Shown: positions 1 through 5,813 of the stretch, piece by piece
Numbering within the stretch: position 1 is the stretch's first letter
Layout of the letters: each line of letters opens with the position of its first letter
From: Fervidifonticultor sp964526945
GTDB taxonomy: Bacteria; Sysuimicrobiota; Sysuimicrobiia; Sysuimicrobiales; Humicultoraceae
DNA length: 6,228 nt
Direction of reading: 5' to 3'
Assembly: GCA_964526945.1 (NCBI GenBank)
Contig: CAZGNA010000157.1
Coordinates: 1 to 6,228 of the forward strand
Notes under the pieces: model-generated
The model's database searches: none
Seen by the model: the letters and a program-made list of their open reading frames with translations, nothing else
What the model was told of the DNA's origin: nothing
Program-made: the position numbers and the translations under genes

Positions 1-1917
1 CCGGTGGGTGAACAGGTGTGTCTCGCCGGGGTAGTAATGGCTCTCGACGGTCTTCCCGCGGGCGACGCAGTCGGCGACGATGAGGTCGAGCTGCTCGAAG
101 GGGACGGCCTCGTCCCGGGTACCGTGGAAGTTGACCAGGGGCGCGCGGAGCTGTGCGACCCAGTGGCGCGGGGAGGCCTGGTGCCAGACGTCGGGGCGCT
201 GCTCGCGCGTGCCGCGGGCGCGGCCCAGGAAGTAGTCGTAGGCCGGGCGGAACGCGCTCTTCGCCCACGCCATCCACCGGTCGAAGTCCCAGATGCCGGC
301 GATGTTGATCCCCAACGCGAACGTCTCGGGGAAGCGCGTCAGCGCCGCGAGGGTGAGCCACCCGCCGTACGACAACCCCCAGATGCCAACCCGCTGAGGG
401 TCGACGAAGGGCAGGGTCTTGAGCCACTCACCGGCGCGCACACAGTCCTCGCACTCCACCGTGGCTAGGCCGCCCGCGTTGCCCTGCTCGAACGCCTTGC
501 CGTAGCCGATGCCGCCCCGGTAGTTCACCAGGTACGAGACGACGCCGAGCTCGGCCAGCCACAGCGACACCGCGTAGAAGAACGCGTAGGCTTCCAGCGG
601 CGGGAAGCCCTCGCGCATCTGCCGCATGCCGCCACCGTGTACGTAGACCAGCGCCGGATAGCGCCGCCCCGGCTCCAGCGTGCGCGGCGTCAGCAGGTAG
701 CCGGGGATCTGCCAGCCGCCCGGGCCCGGGGTGTGCACCAGGCGCGGCCGCGCGAAGCGGGTCGGATCGCACCCGTCGGGCATCGAGCGGACAAGGCGCC
801 GCAGGCCGCTCCCGTCGCGGTCGACGACCCACAGCTCGGGCGCGTGCTCCACGGTGCTGTGCTTGAAGACCAGGCGGTCCCCCGCGGGTGCCCAGGCGGG
901 CTCGACGCTGGTGCCATGGGCGGTCACGAGCTGGCGCAGCTGGCCTGTGGCGACATCGACGGCGTACATATGCCGCAGCCCCAGGTCGGCGCGATTCGAC
1001 GAGAACGCGACCTCGCGGCCGTCGGGGCTGACACGCGGGTGGTCGTAGGCGTGCCCGACGTCTTCGCCGATCCCGCCGGTGAGGGCCCGCAGCGCGCCGG
1101 TGTCGGTGTCGAGCAGGTAGAGGTGCCACCACCCCTCGTGCCGGAGCACGAGCACGGCGCCCCGCCCGTCGGGCAGGGCCTGCGCCGCAAAGGCCGCGCC
1201 CAGTCCCGCGGGCTCGTCCTCGCGGTGCACGACCCGGGGCTCGCCGCGCGCGGGCAGGTCCAGCACGCACCACTCCCGCACCGTGTAGGCCACCGACGGC
1301 CGGGCGAAGAGCAACCGGTCCGGCCGCAGCCACGTGACCGGCCCTTCCAGGGTCTCGGTGCGCGACCGCCACAGCAGCTGGCCGGTCGGTGTGACGACCG
1401 CGAGATCCCACCACCCCGCGTCCTCGACGGTGACGGCCAGGGCCGAGCCGTCGGGCGCCCACACGATGCCCGGCTGGTGGTCCAATGCCCGCACGCGCCC
1501 GGGGATCGGCAGCTCGCGCAGGGCGGGGATCGCCTCGTCCCACACCCACAGCCGCTGGCCGGCGACGAACGCCAGCAGCCCCGTCGGCGCCCAGGCGACC
1601 TCACCGGCGGGCTGGGACGGGCTCAGGTAGCGCTCGCGCGGCTGCCAGCGCCTGTCGGGGCCGCGCACCGCGACGACGACGCGTCCGCCCTGCACGTAGG
1701 CCACGCGGCCATCGCCGCTCCACGCGAACGCCACCACGGGGTCCTGCCCCTGGGAGATCTGGGTGACCTCGCCGGTGGCCACGTCCACCACCCGCAGCGT
1801 GTAGTGGCCCCCGTCGTCGTTGATGTAGCCCACGCAGGTACCATCGGGTGCCCACGCGTGGGCTGCGGTGAACTGGATCGCCAGGACATCGTCGAGGGTG
1901 ATGGCCGGTCTGGACAT
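1..1917 (-). CDS. S9-family (prolyl oligopeptidase-like) serine peptidase, 3' end cut off
   Basis: The frame reads open for 639 codons from the ATG at 1917 to the window edge. It is a cytoplasmic serine peptidase that probably cleaves short peptides or aminoacyl-peptides; the substrate cannot be told from sequence. Residues 1 to about 390 form a beta-propeller of degenerate blades with repeated W-A-P-D/T-G or S-P-D-G turns (SPDG at 297-300, PD40/TolB-like). Residues about 400-639 are an alpha/beta hydrolase: HGGG at 427-430 (oxyanion region), NYRGGIGYGK at 465-474, nucleophile Ser516 in GLSYGG, Asp602 in GTRDEAVP and His634 in GETHLF. The Asp-His spacing of 32 equals that of DPP-IV-type enzymes. 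Family members are usually about 630-680 residues, so only a short C-terminal tail is missing. No signal peptide is visible. The start is fixed by a Shine-Dalgarno at 1927-1934. The gene is divergent from the oxidase operon, with no evident functional link. Family call is firm, subfamily (S9C-like) is inference. Confidence 0.93.
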   Translation of the reverse strand, partial: MSRPAITLDDVLAIQFTAAHAWAPDGTCVGYINDDGGHYTLRVVDVATGEVTQISQGQDPVVAFAWSGDGRVAYVQGGRVVVAVRGPDRRWQPRERYLSPSQPAGEVAWAPTGLLAFVAGQRLWVWDEAIPALRELPIPGRVRALDHQPGIVWAPDGSALAVTVEDAGWWDLAVVTPTGQLLWRSRTETLEGPVTWLRPDRLLFARPSVAYTVREWCVLDLPARGEPRVVHREDEPAGLGAAFAAQALPDGRGAVLVLRHEGWWHLYLLDTDTGALRALTGGIGEDVGHAYDHPRVSPDGREVAFSSNRADLGLRHMYAVDVATGQLRQLVTAHGTSVEPAWAPAGDRLVFKHSTVEHAPELWVVDRDGSGLRRLVRSMPDGCDPTRFARPRLVHTPGPGGWQIPGYLLTPRTLEPGRRYPALVYVHGGGMRQMREGFPPLEAYAFFYAVSLWLAELGVVSYLVNYRGGIGYGKAFEQGNAGGLATVECEDCVRAGEWLKTLPFVDPQRVGIWGLSYGGWLTLAALTRFPETFALGINIAGIWDFDRWMAWAKSAFRPAYDYFLGRARGTREQRPDVWHQASPRHWVAQLRAPLVNFHGTRDEAVPFEQLDLIVADCVARGKTVESHYYPGETHLFTHR

Positions 1918-1920
1918 GGT

Positions 1921-2008
1921 CGGCAGTCTCCTCACAGATGGCCGAACGGCGTGCCTCGTCGGGGCCGCGTGCGATGTCGACCGGCAGTCTCCTCACGTGT
2001 AGCCGGAC
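1921..2008. repeat. Short direct repeat containing the peptidase ribosome binding site
   Basis: The 15-base sequence CGGCAGTCTCCTCAC occurs at 1921-1935 and again at 1982-1996. Similarity continues downstream so that 1921-1947 and 1982-2008 match at about 22 of 27 bases. On the minus strand both copies contain GTGAGGAGACTGCCG. Only the copy at 1921 stands in front of an ATG at a normal distance; the other has no ATG behind it. This looks like a local duplication of the leader, or two copies of a protein or RNA binding site. Confidence 0.7.
1927..1934 (-). promoter_or_regulatory. Shine-Dalgarno site of the S9 peptidase
   Basis: Read on the minus strand this is TGAGGAGA, ending 9 bases before the ATG at 1917. 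It supports the chosen start. The same sequence recurs 61 bases further upstream. Confidence 0.75.
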
Positions 2009-2111
2009 TTTCCAGGTGAGGTGCAGGGTAGACGCGCACCGCCGGGATCGCACGAGAAAGTTCCCCTTCCGGGGTGGGCTTCCTGCCGCGTCCGGCGTTG
2101 GGCACCGGTCC

Positions 2112-2125
2112 CTGACCAATGTCAG
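2112..2125. promoter_or_regulatory. CRP/FNR-type operator candidate upstream of the oxidase operon
   Basis: CTGAC-CAAT-GTCAG is a perfect 5+5 palindrome with a 4-base spacer. This is the geometry of FNR-superfamily boxes (TTGAT-N4-ATCAA, or TTGAC-N4-GTCAA for Dnr/Nnr-type regulators), matching the latter at 8 of 10 arm positions. Its centre is about 43-45 bases before the transcription start expected from the -10 box at 2150-2155, close to the class II activator position (-41.5). A second palindrome, GACCA-N7-TGGTC at 2114-2130, overlaps it. Pattern and position are seen; the identity of the regulator is inference, and a 14-base palindrome can arise by chance. Confidence 0.4.
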
Positions 2126-2126
2126 T

Positions 2127-2155
2127 GGTCGGCGCCGCGCCCGCGCTCCTAGAAT
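2127..2155 (+). promoter_or_regulatory. Promoter of the oxidase operon, probably giving a leaderless mRNA
   Basis: TAGAAT at 2150-2155 matches the -10 consensus TATAAT at five of six positions and stands out in a GC-rich stretch. The hexamer 17 bases upstream, TGGTCG at 2127-2132, is a weak -35 (3 of 6), as expected of an activator-dependent promoter. The ATG at 2166 lies only 10 bases after the -10 box, so transcription would begin within about 2-5 bases of the start codon. No Shine-Dalgarno lies in front of that ATG, unlike the three downstream genes. Confidence 0.55.
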
Positions 2156-2165
2156 GCTGCCCGAT

Positions 2166-2909
2166 ATGGCGTTCACCGACCGCTGGCTCGCCCTGGGCCT
2201 GTGGGTGGTGCTGTCGGCGGCCGGGATCGCGGCCGCCCGCATCGACTTCTTCCCGCCGGCCGGCGCCCGCGAGGCGCAGGTGGCCGACGCGGCGTTTCGC
2301 CTGCTGATGCGTCTGGCCGCGCCCGTCTTCGCCCTGGTCGTGACCGTGCTGGTCGTGGCGCTGGCCCGCCGGCGCGGGCACGGCGATCCGCCGCCGGATG
2401 CCGTCGCCGGCCCCGAGCACCCCGCCGTGCCACGGGCGTGGTTCGGCCTGACCGCGGCCCTGGCGGCCTACGTCATCTACAACCCGGGCCTGGTCGGCAT
2501 CCACGAGATGCGCGGCGACCCGCAGGCCGACGTGGTGGTCCGGGTGGACGCCACCAGCTGGTACTGGGAGGCGACCTACCCCGAGGCGGGCGTCCGCAGC
2601 CGGGAGCTGGTGCTGCCCGTGGGCCGCCGGGTGCGCGTCGAGATCACCTCGCGCGACGTGCTCCACAGCTTCTGGATCCCAGCGTTTCGCACCAAGGTGG
2701 ACGCGGTGCCGGGCCTGCGGACGGTGTTGCTGGTGACGCCCACCACCGTCGCCACCTCCCAGACGCACGACGCCTACCGCCTGCAGTGCGCTGAACTGTG
2801 CGGCACCGGCCACGATACGATGCGCGCATCGGTGCGCGTCGTCGACGAGGCGACCTTCCGGCGCTGGCTGCAGGAGCAGCCGCGCGCGGCGGGTCCCGGG
2901 AGGCCGTAG
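2166..2909 (+). CDS. coxB: Cytochrome c oxidase subunit II (CuA subunit), no fused cytochrome c
   Basis: The 247-residue subunit accepts electrons from a soluble donor at the binuclear CuA site, outside the membrane, and passes them to subunit I. Three hydrophobic segments (about 9-24, 47-67 and 92-110) precede a cupredoxin domain. All CuA ligands are visible: His167 in VLHSFWIP, then Cys208, Glu210, Cys212, His216 and Met219 in CAELCGTGHDTM. The aromatic electron-entry patch is SWYWEATYP (131-139), and FRTKVDAVPG (174-183) is a family signature. The protein ends about 28 residues after the CuA motif, so there is no C-terminal cytochrome c domain as in caa3 enzymes. The usual Glu-x-x-Trp-Thr motif before the last membrane helix is not recognisable; Trp92 has Pro at -3. 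I chose ATG 2166 because of the promoter; an in-frame ATG at 2154 would lie within the -10 box. It is the first gene of the operon, 2 bases before subunit I. Confidence 0.95.
   Translation: MAFTDRWLALGLWVVLSAAGIAAARIDFFPPAGAREAQVADAAFRLLMRLAAPVFALVVTVLVVALARRRGHGDPPPDAVAGPEHPAVPRAWFGLTAALAAYVIYNPGLVGIHEMRGDPQADVVVRVDATSWYWEATYPEAGVRSRELVLPVGRRVRVEITSRDVLHSFWIPAFRTKVDAVPGLRTVLLVTPTTVATSQTHDAYRLQCAELCGTGHDTMRASVRVVDEATFRRWLQEQPRAAGPGRP
2898..2903 (+). promoter_or_regulatory. Shine-Dalgarno site of subunit I
   Basis: GGGAGG lies inside the last codons of subunit II, 8 bases before ATG 2912. It fixes the start of ctaD and shows translation is set up separately within the operon. Confidence 0.75.
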
Positions 2910-2911
2910 GG

Positions 2912-4732
2912 ATGCGGTTCGTGCTGCGGGGTCTGACATGGGGGGCGCTCGGCTACCTGGGTGGCGGGCCGGGCCTGGCGGCGCTGGTCCGGTGGCTGGG
3001 CGGGCCGGCCTGGCGCCCGGAGACCGTCCTCACCGTGGGCTACCCGTTCGCCCTGGCGGGCTGGCTGGCGGGCATCGGGCTGTGGGACGCGTGGGCCCGG
3101 GGATGGTTCGGCCTGCCCGTACGTCCGGTGCACGCCACCGGGTGGCGCCGCTACGTCACCTTCTGCACCGACCACAAGGTGATCGGTCTGCAGTACCTGG
3201 TGACCTTCGTGGGGCTGTTCCTCCTGGCCGGGGCCATGGCCCTGCTGATGCGGCTGGAACTCGCCTGGCCGGGCCGCACCGTCGTCGGCCCGGCGGCCTT
3301 CAACCAGGTCATGAGCCTCCACGGGATCGTCATGATCGCCGTGGCCGTGGCAGTGGTGCTGGGCGGGCTGGGCAACTACCTGGTGCCGCTCATGATCGGG
3401 GCGCCCGACATGGCCTTCCCCCGGGTGAACGCCCTGAGCTACTGGCTGGTCCCGCCGGTGGCGCTGCTGCTGCTGGGGGCGCAGCTGGTGGGTGGGTTCA
3501 ACACGGGGTGGACCGCCTACCCCCCGCTGTCGGAGATCAACCCGGCGGGCCAGGCGCTGTTCATCCTGGCCGTGATCACCTTCGGGCTGTCGTCGATTCT
3601 GGGCGGCATCAACTTCGTCGTGACCATCGCACGCCTGCGCGCGCCGGGCATGACGTGGGGGCGCCTGCCCATCTTCGTCTGGTCGGTCTTCGCGGCGTCC
3701 TTGCTCTCGTTCACGTTCACCCAGTTCCTGGCGGCCGCGCTGCTCATGGTGCTGCTCGACCGCCAGGCGGGCATGGCCTTCTTCCACTTCGCGCGGCAGG
3801 GCACGCCGCTGCTCTACCAGCACGTCTTCTGGTTCTACTCGCACCCCGCGGTCTACATCATGATCCTGCCGGCGTTCGGCGTGGCGCTGGAGGTGATTGC
3901 GCACTTCGCGCGCACGCCGCTGTACGCGTACCGGTGGGCCGTGGGCGGGTTCCTGGGCATCGTGGGCCTGAGCCCGCTGGTGTGGGCGCACCACATGTTC
4001 ACCAGCGGCATGCGCGAGGGGCTCCACGCGCCGTTCCTGGTCACCACCGAGGCGATCTCGGTGCCCACGGGCCTGGTCTTCCTCTCGGCGCTGGGCACCC
4101 TGTGGCGCGGGCGGCTGTGGCTGCGCACGCCCATGCTGTTCGCCGGCGTGGGGTTCCTGTGGAACTTCCTCATCGGCGGGCTCACGGGCATCTTCAACGC
4201 CGATGTGGCCACCGACCTCCACCTGCACGACACCTACTTCGTCGTCAGCCACTTCCACTACACCATCGTCGGCGGCGAGATCTTCGCGCTGTTCGCCGGG
4301 CTGTACTACTGGTTCCCGAAGCTGACCGGCCGGCTGTACGATGAGCGCCTGGGGCGGCTGCAGTTCTGGTGGATCTTCCTGGCGTACAACGCGACGTTCC
4401 TGCCCATGTTCTGGCTGGGGTTGCACGGCATGAACCGCCGCATCGGCGACTACCCGCCCGCGCTGGCGGGCGTGAACCTGTTCGTGAGCGTGGCGGCCTT
4501 CCTGCTGGGCGCCGGGGTGCTGGCGGCCGTGGTGAGTCTGGGCCGGGCGTGGGTGCGCGGGCCCCGCGCCGCGGCCAACCCCTGGCAGGCGACGACCCTG
4601 GAGTGGCAGGTGCCGTCGCCGCCGCCCGAGCACAACTTCCCGGCGCCGCCCCAGGTGGTCGGGCCACCCTATCCCTACGGGCAGCCTGGCCTGCGCCACG
4701 CCGTCATGCCGGCAGCGGGAGGGGATCGATGA
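2912..4732 (+). CDS. ctaD: Cytochrome c oxidase subunit I, A2-type, with N-terminal membrane extension
   Basis: This 606-residue catalytic subunit reduces O2 to water at the heme a3/CuB centre. Ligands seen: heme a His137 (MSLHG) and His449; heme a3 His447 (SHFHY); CuB His311, His360 and His361 (WAHHMF); cross-linked Tyr315; Mg-site His439-Asp440. The D-channel entrance is intact (Asn155, Asp166 in IGAPDMAFPR, Asn173). Helix VI reads FYSHPAVY (308-315): the Tyr-Ser pair of A2-type oxidases replaces the Glu of GHPEVY. The K channel looks lost: Lys is Val389 (PTGLV), Ser is Leu326 and Glu327 follows. Residues 1-80, before the normal TDHKVIG opening (86-92), hold two extra hydrophobic segments (about 8-27 and 40-62), giving about 14 helices instead of 12. 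The C-terminus has the typical TLEWQVPSPPPEHNF (562-576) and no fused subunit III. The start is set by the site at 2898-2903; the open frame back to 2798 overlaps subunit II and is not used. It overlaps subunit IV by 4 bases (ATGA). Confidence 0.97.
   Translation: MRFVLRGLTWGALGYLGGGPGLAALVRWLGGPAWRPETVLTVGYPFALAGWLAGIGLWDAWARGWFGLPVRPVHATGWRRYVTFCTDHKVIGLQYLVTFVGLFLLAGAMALLMRLELAWPGRTVVGPAAFNQVMSLHGIVMIAVAVAVVLGGLGNYLVPLMIGAPDMAFPRVNALSYWLVPPVALLLLGAQLVGGFNTGWTAYPPLSEINPAGQALFILAVITFGLSSILGGINFVVTIARLRAPGMTWGRLPIFVWSVFAASLLSFTFTQFLAAALLMVLLDRQAGMAFFHFARQGTPLLYQHVFWFYSHPAVYIMILPAFGVALEVIAHFARTPLYAYRWAVGGFLGIVGLSPLVWAHHMFTSGMREGLHAPFLVTTEAISVPTGLVFLSALGTLWRGRLWLRTPMLFAGVGFLWNFLIGGLTGIFNADVATDLHLHDTYFVVSHFHYTIVGGEIFALFAGLYYWFPKLTGRLYDERLGRLQFWWIFLAYNATFLPMFWLGLHGMNRRIGDYPPALAGVNLFVSVAAFLLGAGVLAAVVSLGRAWVRGPRAAANPWQATTLEWQVPSPPPEHNFPAPPQVVGPPYPYGQPGLRHAVMPAAGGDR
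4717..4723 (+). promoter_or_regulatory. Shine-Dalgarno site of the small subunit IV
   Basis: GGGAGGG ends 5 bases before ATG 4729 and lies within the end of ctaD. Together with the ATGA overlap it suggests translational coupling. Confidence 0.7.
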
Positions 4733-4962
4733 CGGGCCCGGCGCAGGAGGCAGCCCTGGCCCGCGCGTTGCGCCGCGGGTGGGGTGTGTTCGCGGCCCTG
4801 GGCGTCCTGGCGGTCGTCGAGTGGTACGCGGCCGTCGCCCGCGTGCCGGGGCTGCTGTGGTACCTGATCGTGATCCAGGTGGTGGAGGCAGGCCTGATCG
4901 CGCACTACTTCATGCACGTGGCCCAGCTGTGGCGCCGCCCGGAGGAGCCCGGCGGCCCCTGA
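4729..4962 (+). CDS. Small cytochrome c oxidase subunit IV (COX4_pro/CtaF-like)
   Basis: This 77-residue membrane protein has two hydrophobic helices (about 18-36 and 42-64). The second ends in the motif AHYFMHVAQLW (58-68), equivalent to the conserved YFMH of prokaryotic subunit IV proteins. Such subunits pack against the oxidase core and help its assembly or stability; they carry no cofactor. The identification rests on size, topology, the YFMH motif and the position between subunits I and III, where ctaF sits in many aa3/caa3 operons. Its start overlaps the ctaD stop (ATGA) and it has its own Shine-Dalgarno. Sequence conservation in this family is low, so the family call is slightly less firm than for subunits I-III. 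Confidence 0.85.
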   Translation: MTGPAQEAALARALRRGWGVFAALGVLAVVEWYAAVARVPGLLWYLIVIQVVEAGLIAHYFMHVAQLWRRPEEPGGP

Positions 4963-4972
4963 GGGACACGCC

Positions 4973-4980
4973 GGAGGAGA
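4973..4980 (+). promoter_or_regulatory. Shine-Dalgarno site of subunit III
   Basis: GGAGGAGA sits in the 20-base gap between subunits IV and III, just before ATG 4983 (5 bases from the GGAGG core to the start codon). It selects this ATG over the frame open upstream from 4779. Confidence 0.8.
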
Positions 4981-4982
4981 CG

Positions 4983-5549
4983 ATGGCGAGCCTCGCGCCG
5001 CACGCACCCCCGCACGCAGACCTGGCCAGCGGGCGGCTGGGTCTGTGGCTGTTCATCGCCTCGGAGGCCCTGCTGTTCTCCGCCTTCATCGCCGCGCGCT
5101 TCGCCATGGTGGGGCTGACCCGTCCGGCGGAGCTCAACCAGGCGTTGGGACTCGCCATCACCACCGTGCTGCTGGCCTCCAGCCTGACGGCCTACCGCGC
5201 CGAAAGCGCCATCGCCCACGGCGACCGGGCCCGGTTCCTGCGCAACGTGCTCGCGACGCTGGCGCTGGCGGGCGCGTTCCTGGCGGGGGTGGTCGTCGAG
5301 TGGCGCGAGGGGTTCCACGCCTTCCCGCCGTCGACGCGCTTTGGCACCGCCTTCTTCTCGCTCACCGGCCTCCACGCGCTGCACGTGCTGAGCGGTGCGG
5401 TGCTGCTGGCGTTCGTCTACGCCCACGGCCGGCGCGGCCGTTACGGGCCCCAGGACTACTGGCCGGTGGAGGGCGTGGTGAAGTACTGGCACTTCGTGGA
5501 CGTGGCCTGGGTCTTCATCTACCCGACGCTCTACCTGGTGAGTCCCTGA
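4983..5549 (+). CDS. ctaE: Cytochrome c oxidase subunit III (short, five-helix form)
   Basis: This 188-residue membrane subunit binds beside subunit I and, in characterised enzymes, stabilises the D-channel side of the complex; it has no redox cofactor. It has about five hydrophobic helices, the short form that lacks the first two helices of the mitochondrial type. Family signatures: GLWLFIASEALLFSAF (20-35) with the conserved helix Glu28, GLHALHVLSG (129-138) and KYWHFVDVAWVFIYP (167-181) near the C-terminus. Length is normal for a bacterial, non-fused subunit III. It is the last gene of the operon; no T-tract terminator follows. No broken or missing motif is evident. Confidence 0.95.
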   Translation: MASLAPHAPPHADLASGRLGLWLFIASEALLFSAFIAARFAMVGLTRPAELNQALGLAITTVLLASSLTAYRAESAIAHGDRARFLRNVLATLALAGAFLAGVVVEWREGFHAFPPSTRFGTAFFSLTGLHALHVLSGAVLLAFVYAHGRRGRYGPQDYWPVEGVVKYWHFVDVAWVFIYPTLYLVSP

Positions 5550-5813
5550 CGGGTGCCGCGCTGCCAGGGGCGCGGGCGATGCGGATCTGGCGTCCCGGCG
5601 CGCCCCGCGCGCCCCGGGCGTGCGTCTTCACCGTGTCGGTGCCCACGCGGGTGGTGCGCCGCGCCGTGCGCTCCCCGGGCGTGCTGCGGGACCTCTGCCG
5701 GCAGCGGGCACACCTCGGGGTGGTGGCGTGCGCTGCCCCGGGCGTGCCGCGGGACCGCTGAGGCCTCGCGCGGTGCCGGGCGCCGGCGGCAGGAGCGCGC
5801 CCGGCCGGGGCGA
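5550..5813. other. GC-rich spacer after the oxidase operon, no convincing gene
   Basis: These 264 bases contain the direct repeat described separately and several G+C-rich palindromes, for example GCCGG-GCG-CCGGC at 5775-5787, but no T-tract that would make an intrinsic terminator. A 60-codon frame (5579-5761) is arginine- and proline-rich and resembles nothing I know. I see no -10 box that could serve the gene at 5814, which may be read from the operon transcript. Confidence 0.5.
5650..5760. repeat. Imperfect tandem direct repeat downstream of the oxidase operon
   Basis: The core CCCCGGGCGTGC occurs at 5612-5623, 5673-5684 and 5736-5747, a spacing of 61 and 63 bases. The last two copies sit in longer matching blocks (5650-5697 and 5719-5760): GGTGGTG, then a variable 1-8 bases, CGTGCGCT, the core, and GCGGGACC-N-CTG. 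From the core to that CTG they match at about 22 of 24 bases. It looks like an old duplication of a unit of about 62 bases in non-coding DNA. Confidence 0.6.

Larger units (their letters stand above)
1918..2165. promoter_or_regulatory. Divergent intergenic region between peptidase and oxidase operon
   Basis: These 248 bases must hold the promoters of both flanking genes. Visible here are the duplicated Shine-Dalgarno block (1921-2008), a CRP/FNR-like palindrome (2112-2125) and a -10 box for the oxidase operon (2150-2155). For the peptidase the only TAnnnT-type -10 candidate on the minus strand is TACCCT (2030 to 2025), with a poor -35 (3 of 6 matches around 2048-2053); it would give a leader of about 100 bases carrying both repeat copies. 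That promoter is tentative. I see no gene here: frames run through it but show no family features. Confidence 0.6.

Noticed and set aside
428..1604. Long frames on both strands overlapping the S9 peptidase
   Set aside because: Low-complexity Arg/Ala/Pro/Gly products without family motifs; the peptidase frame has the full catalytic triad and propeller motifs.
2025..2053. TACCCT with a distant GTGCGA as promoter of the peptidase
   Set aside because: The -10 is the only TAnnnT match on that strand but the -35 matches 3 of 6; too weak for a separate feature, so it is only mentioned under the intergenic region.
1938..2165. Longer N-terminus for subunit II from an ATG at 1938
   Set aside because: The 76 added residues are charged, unlike any subunit II start, and would cover the promoter and palindrome; homology begins at the first membrane segment after 2166.
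2798..2911. Longer N-terminus for subunit I from an ATG at 2798
   Set aside because: It would overlap the CuA end of subunit II; a good Shine-Dalgarno precedes ATG 2912.
2774..4699. 641-codon open frame on the minus strand opposite subunit I
   Set aside because: It is exactly antisense to ctaD, is dominated by Gln, His, Arg and Glu with no domain, and follows from the very GC-rich codon use of the real gene.
5579..5761. Possible 60-residue protein after subunit III
   Set aside because: Arg/Pro/Val-rich with no known motif, includes the repeat cores, and has only a weak G-rich stretch as ribosome site. I see no basis to call it a gene.
5774..5791. GC-rich hairpin as terminator of the oxidase operon
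   Set aside because: The stem GCCGG-GCG-CCGGC is perfect but no run of T follows, and such palindromes are common in this composition.
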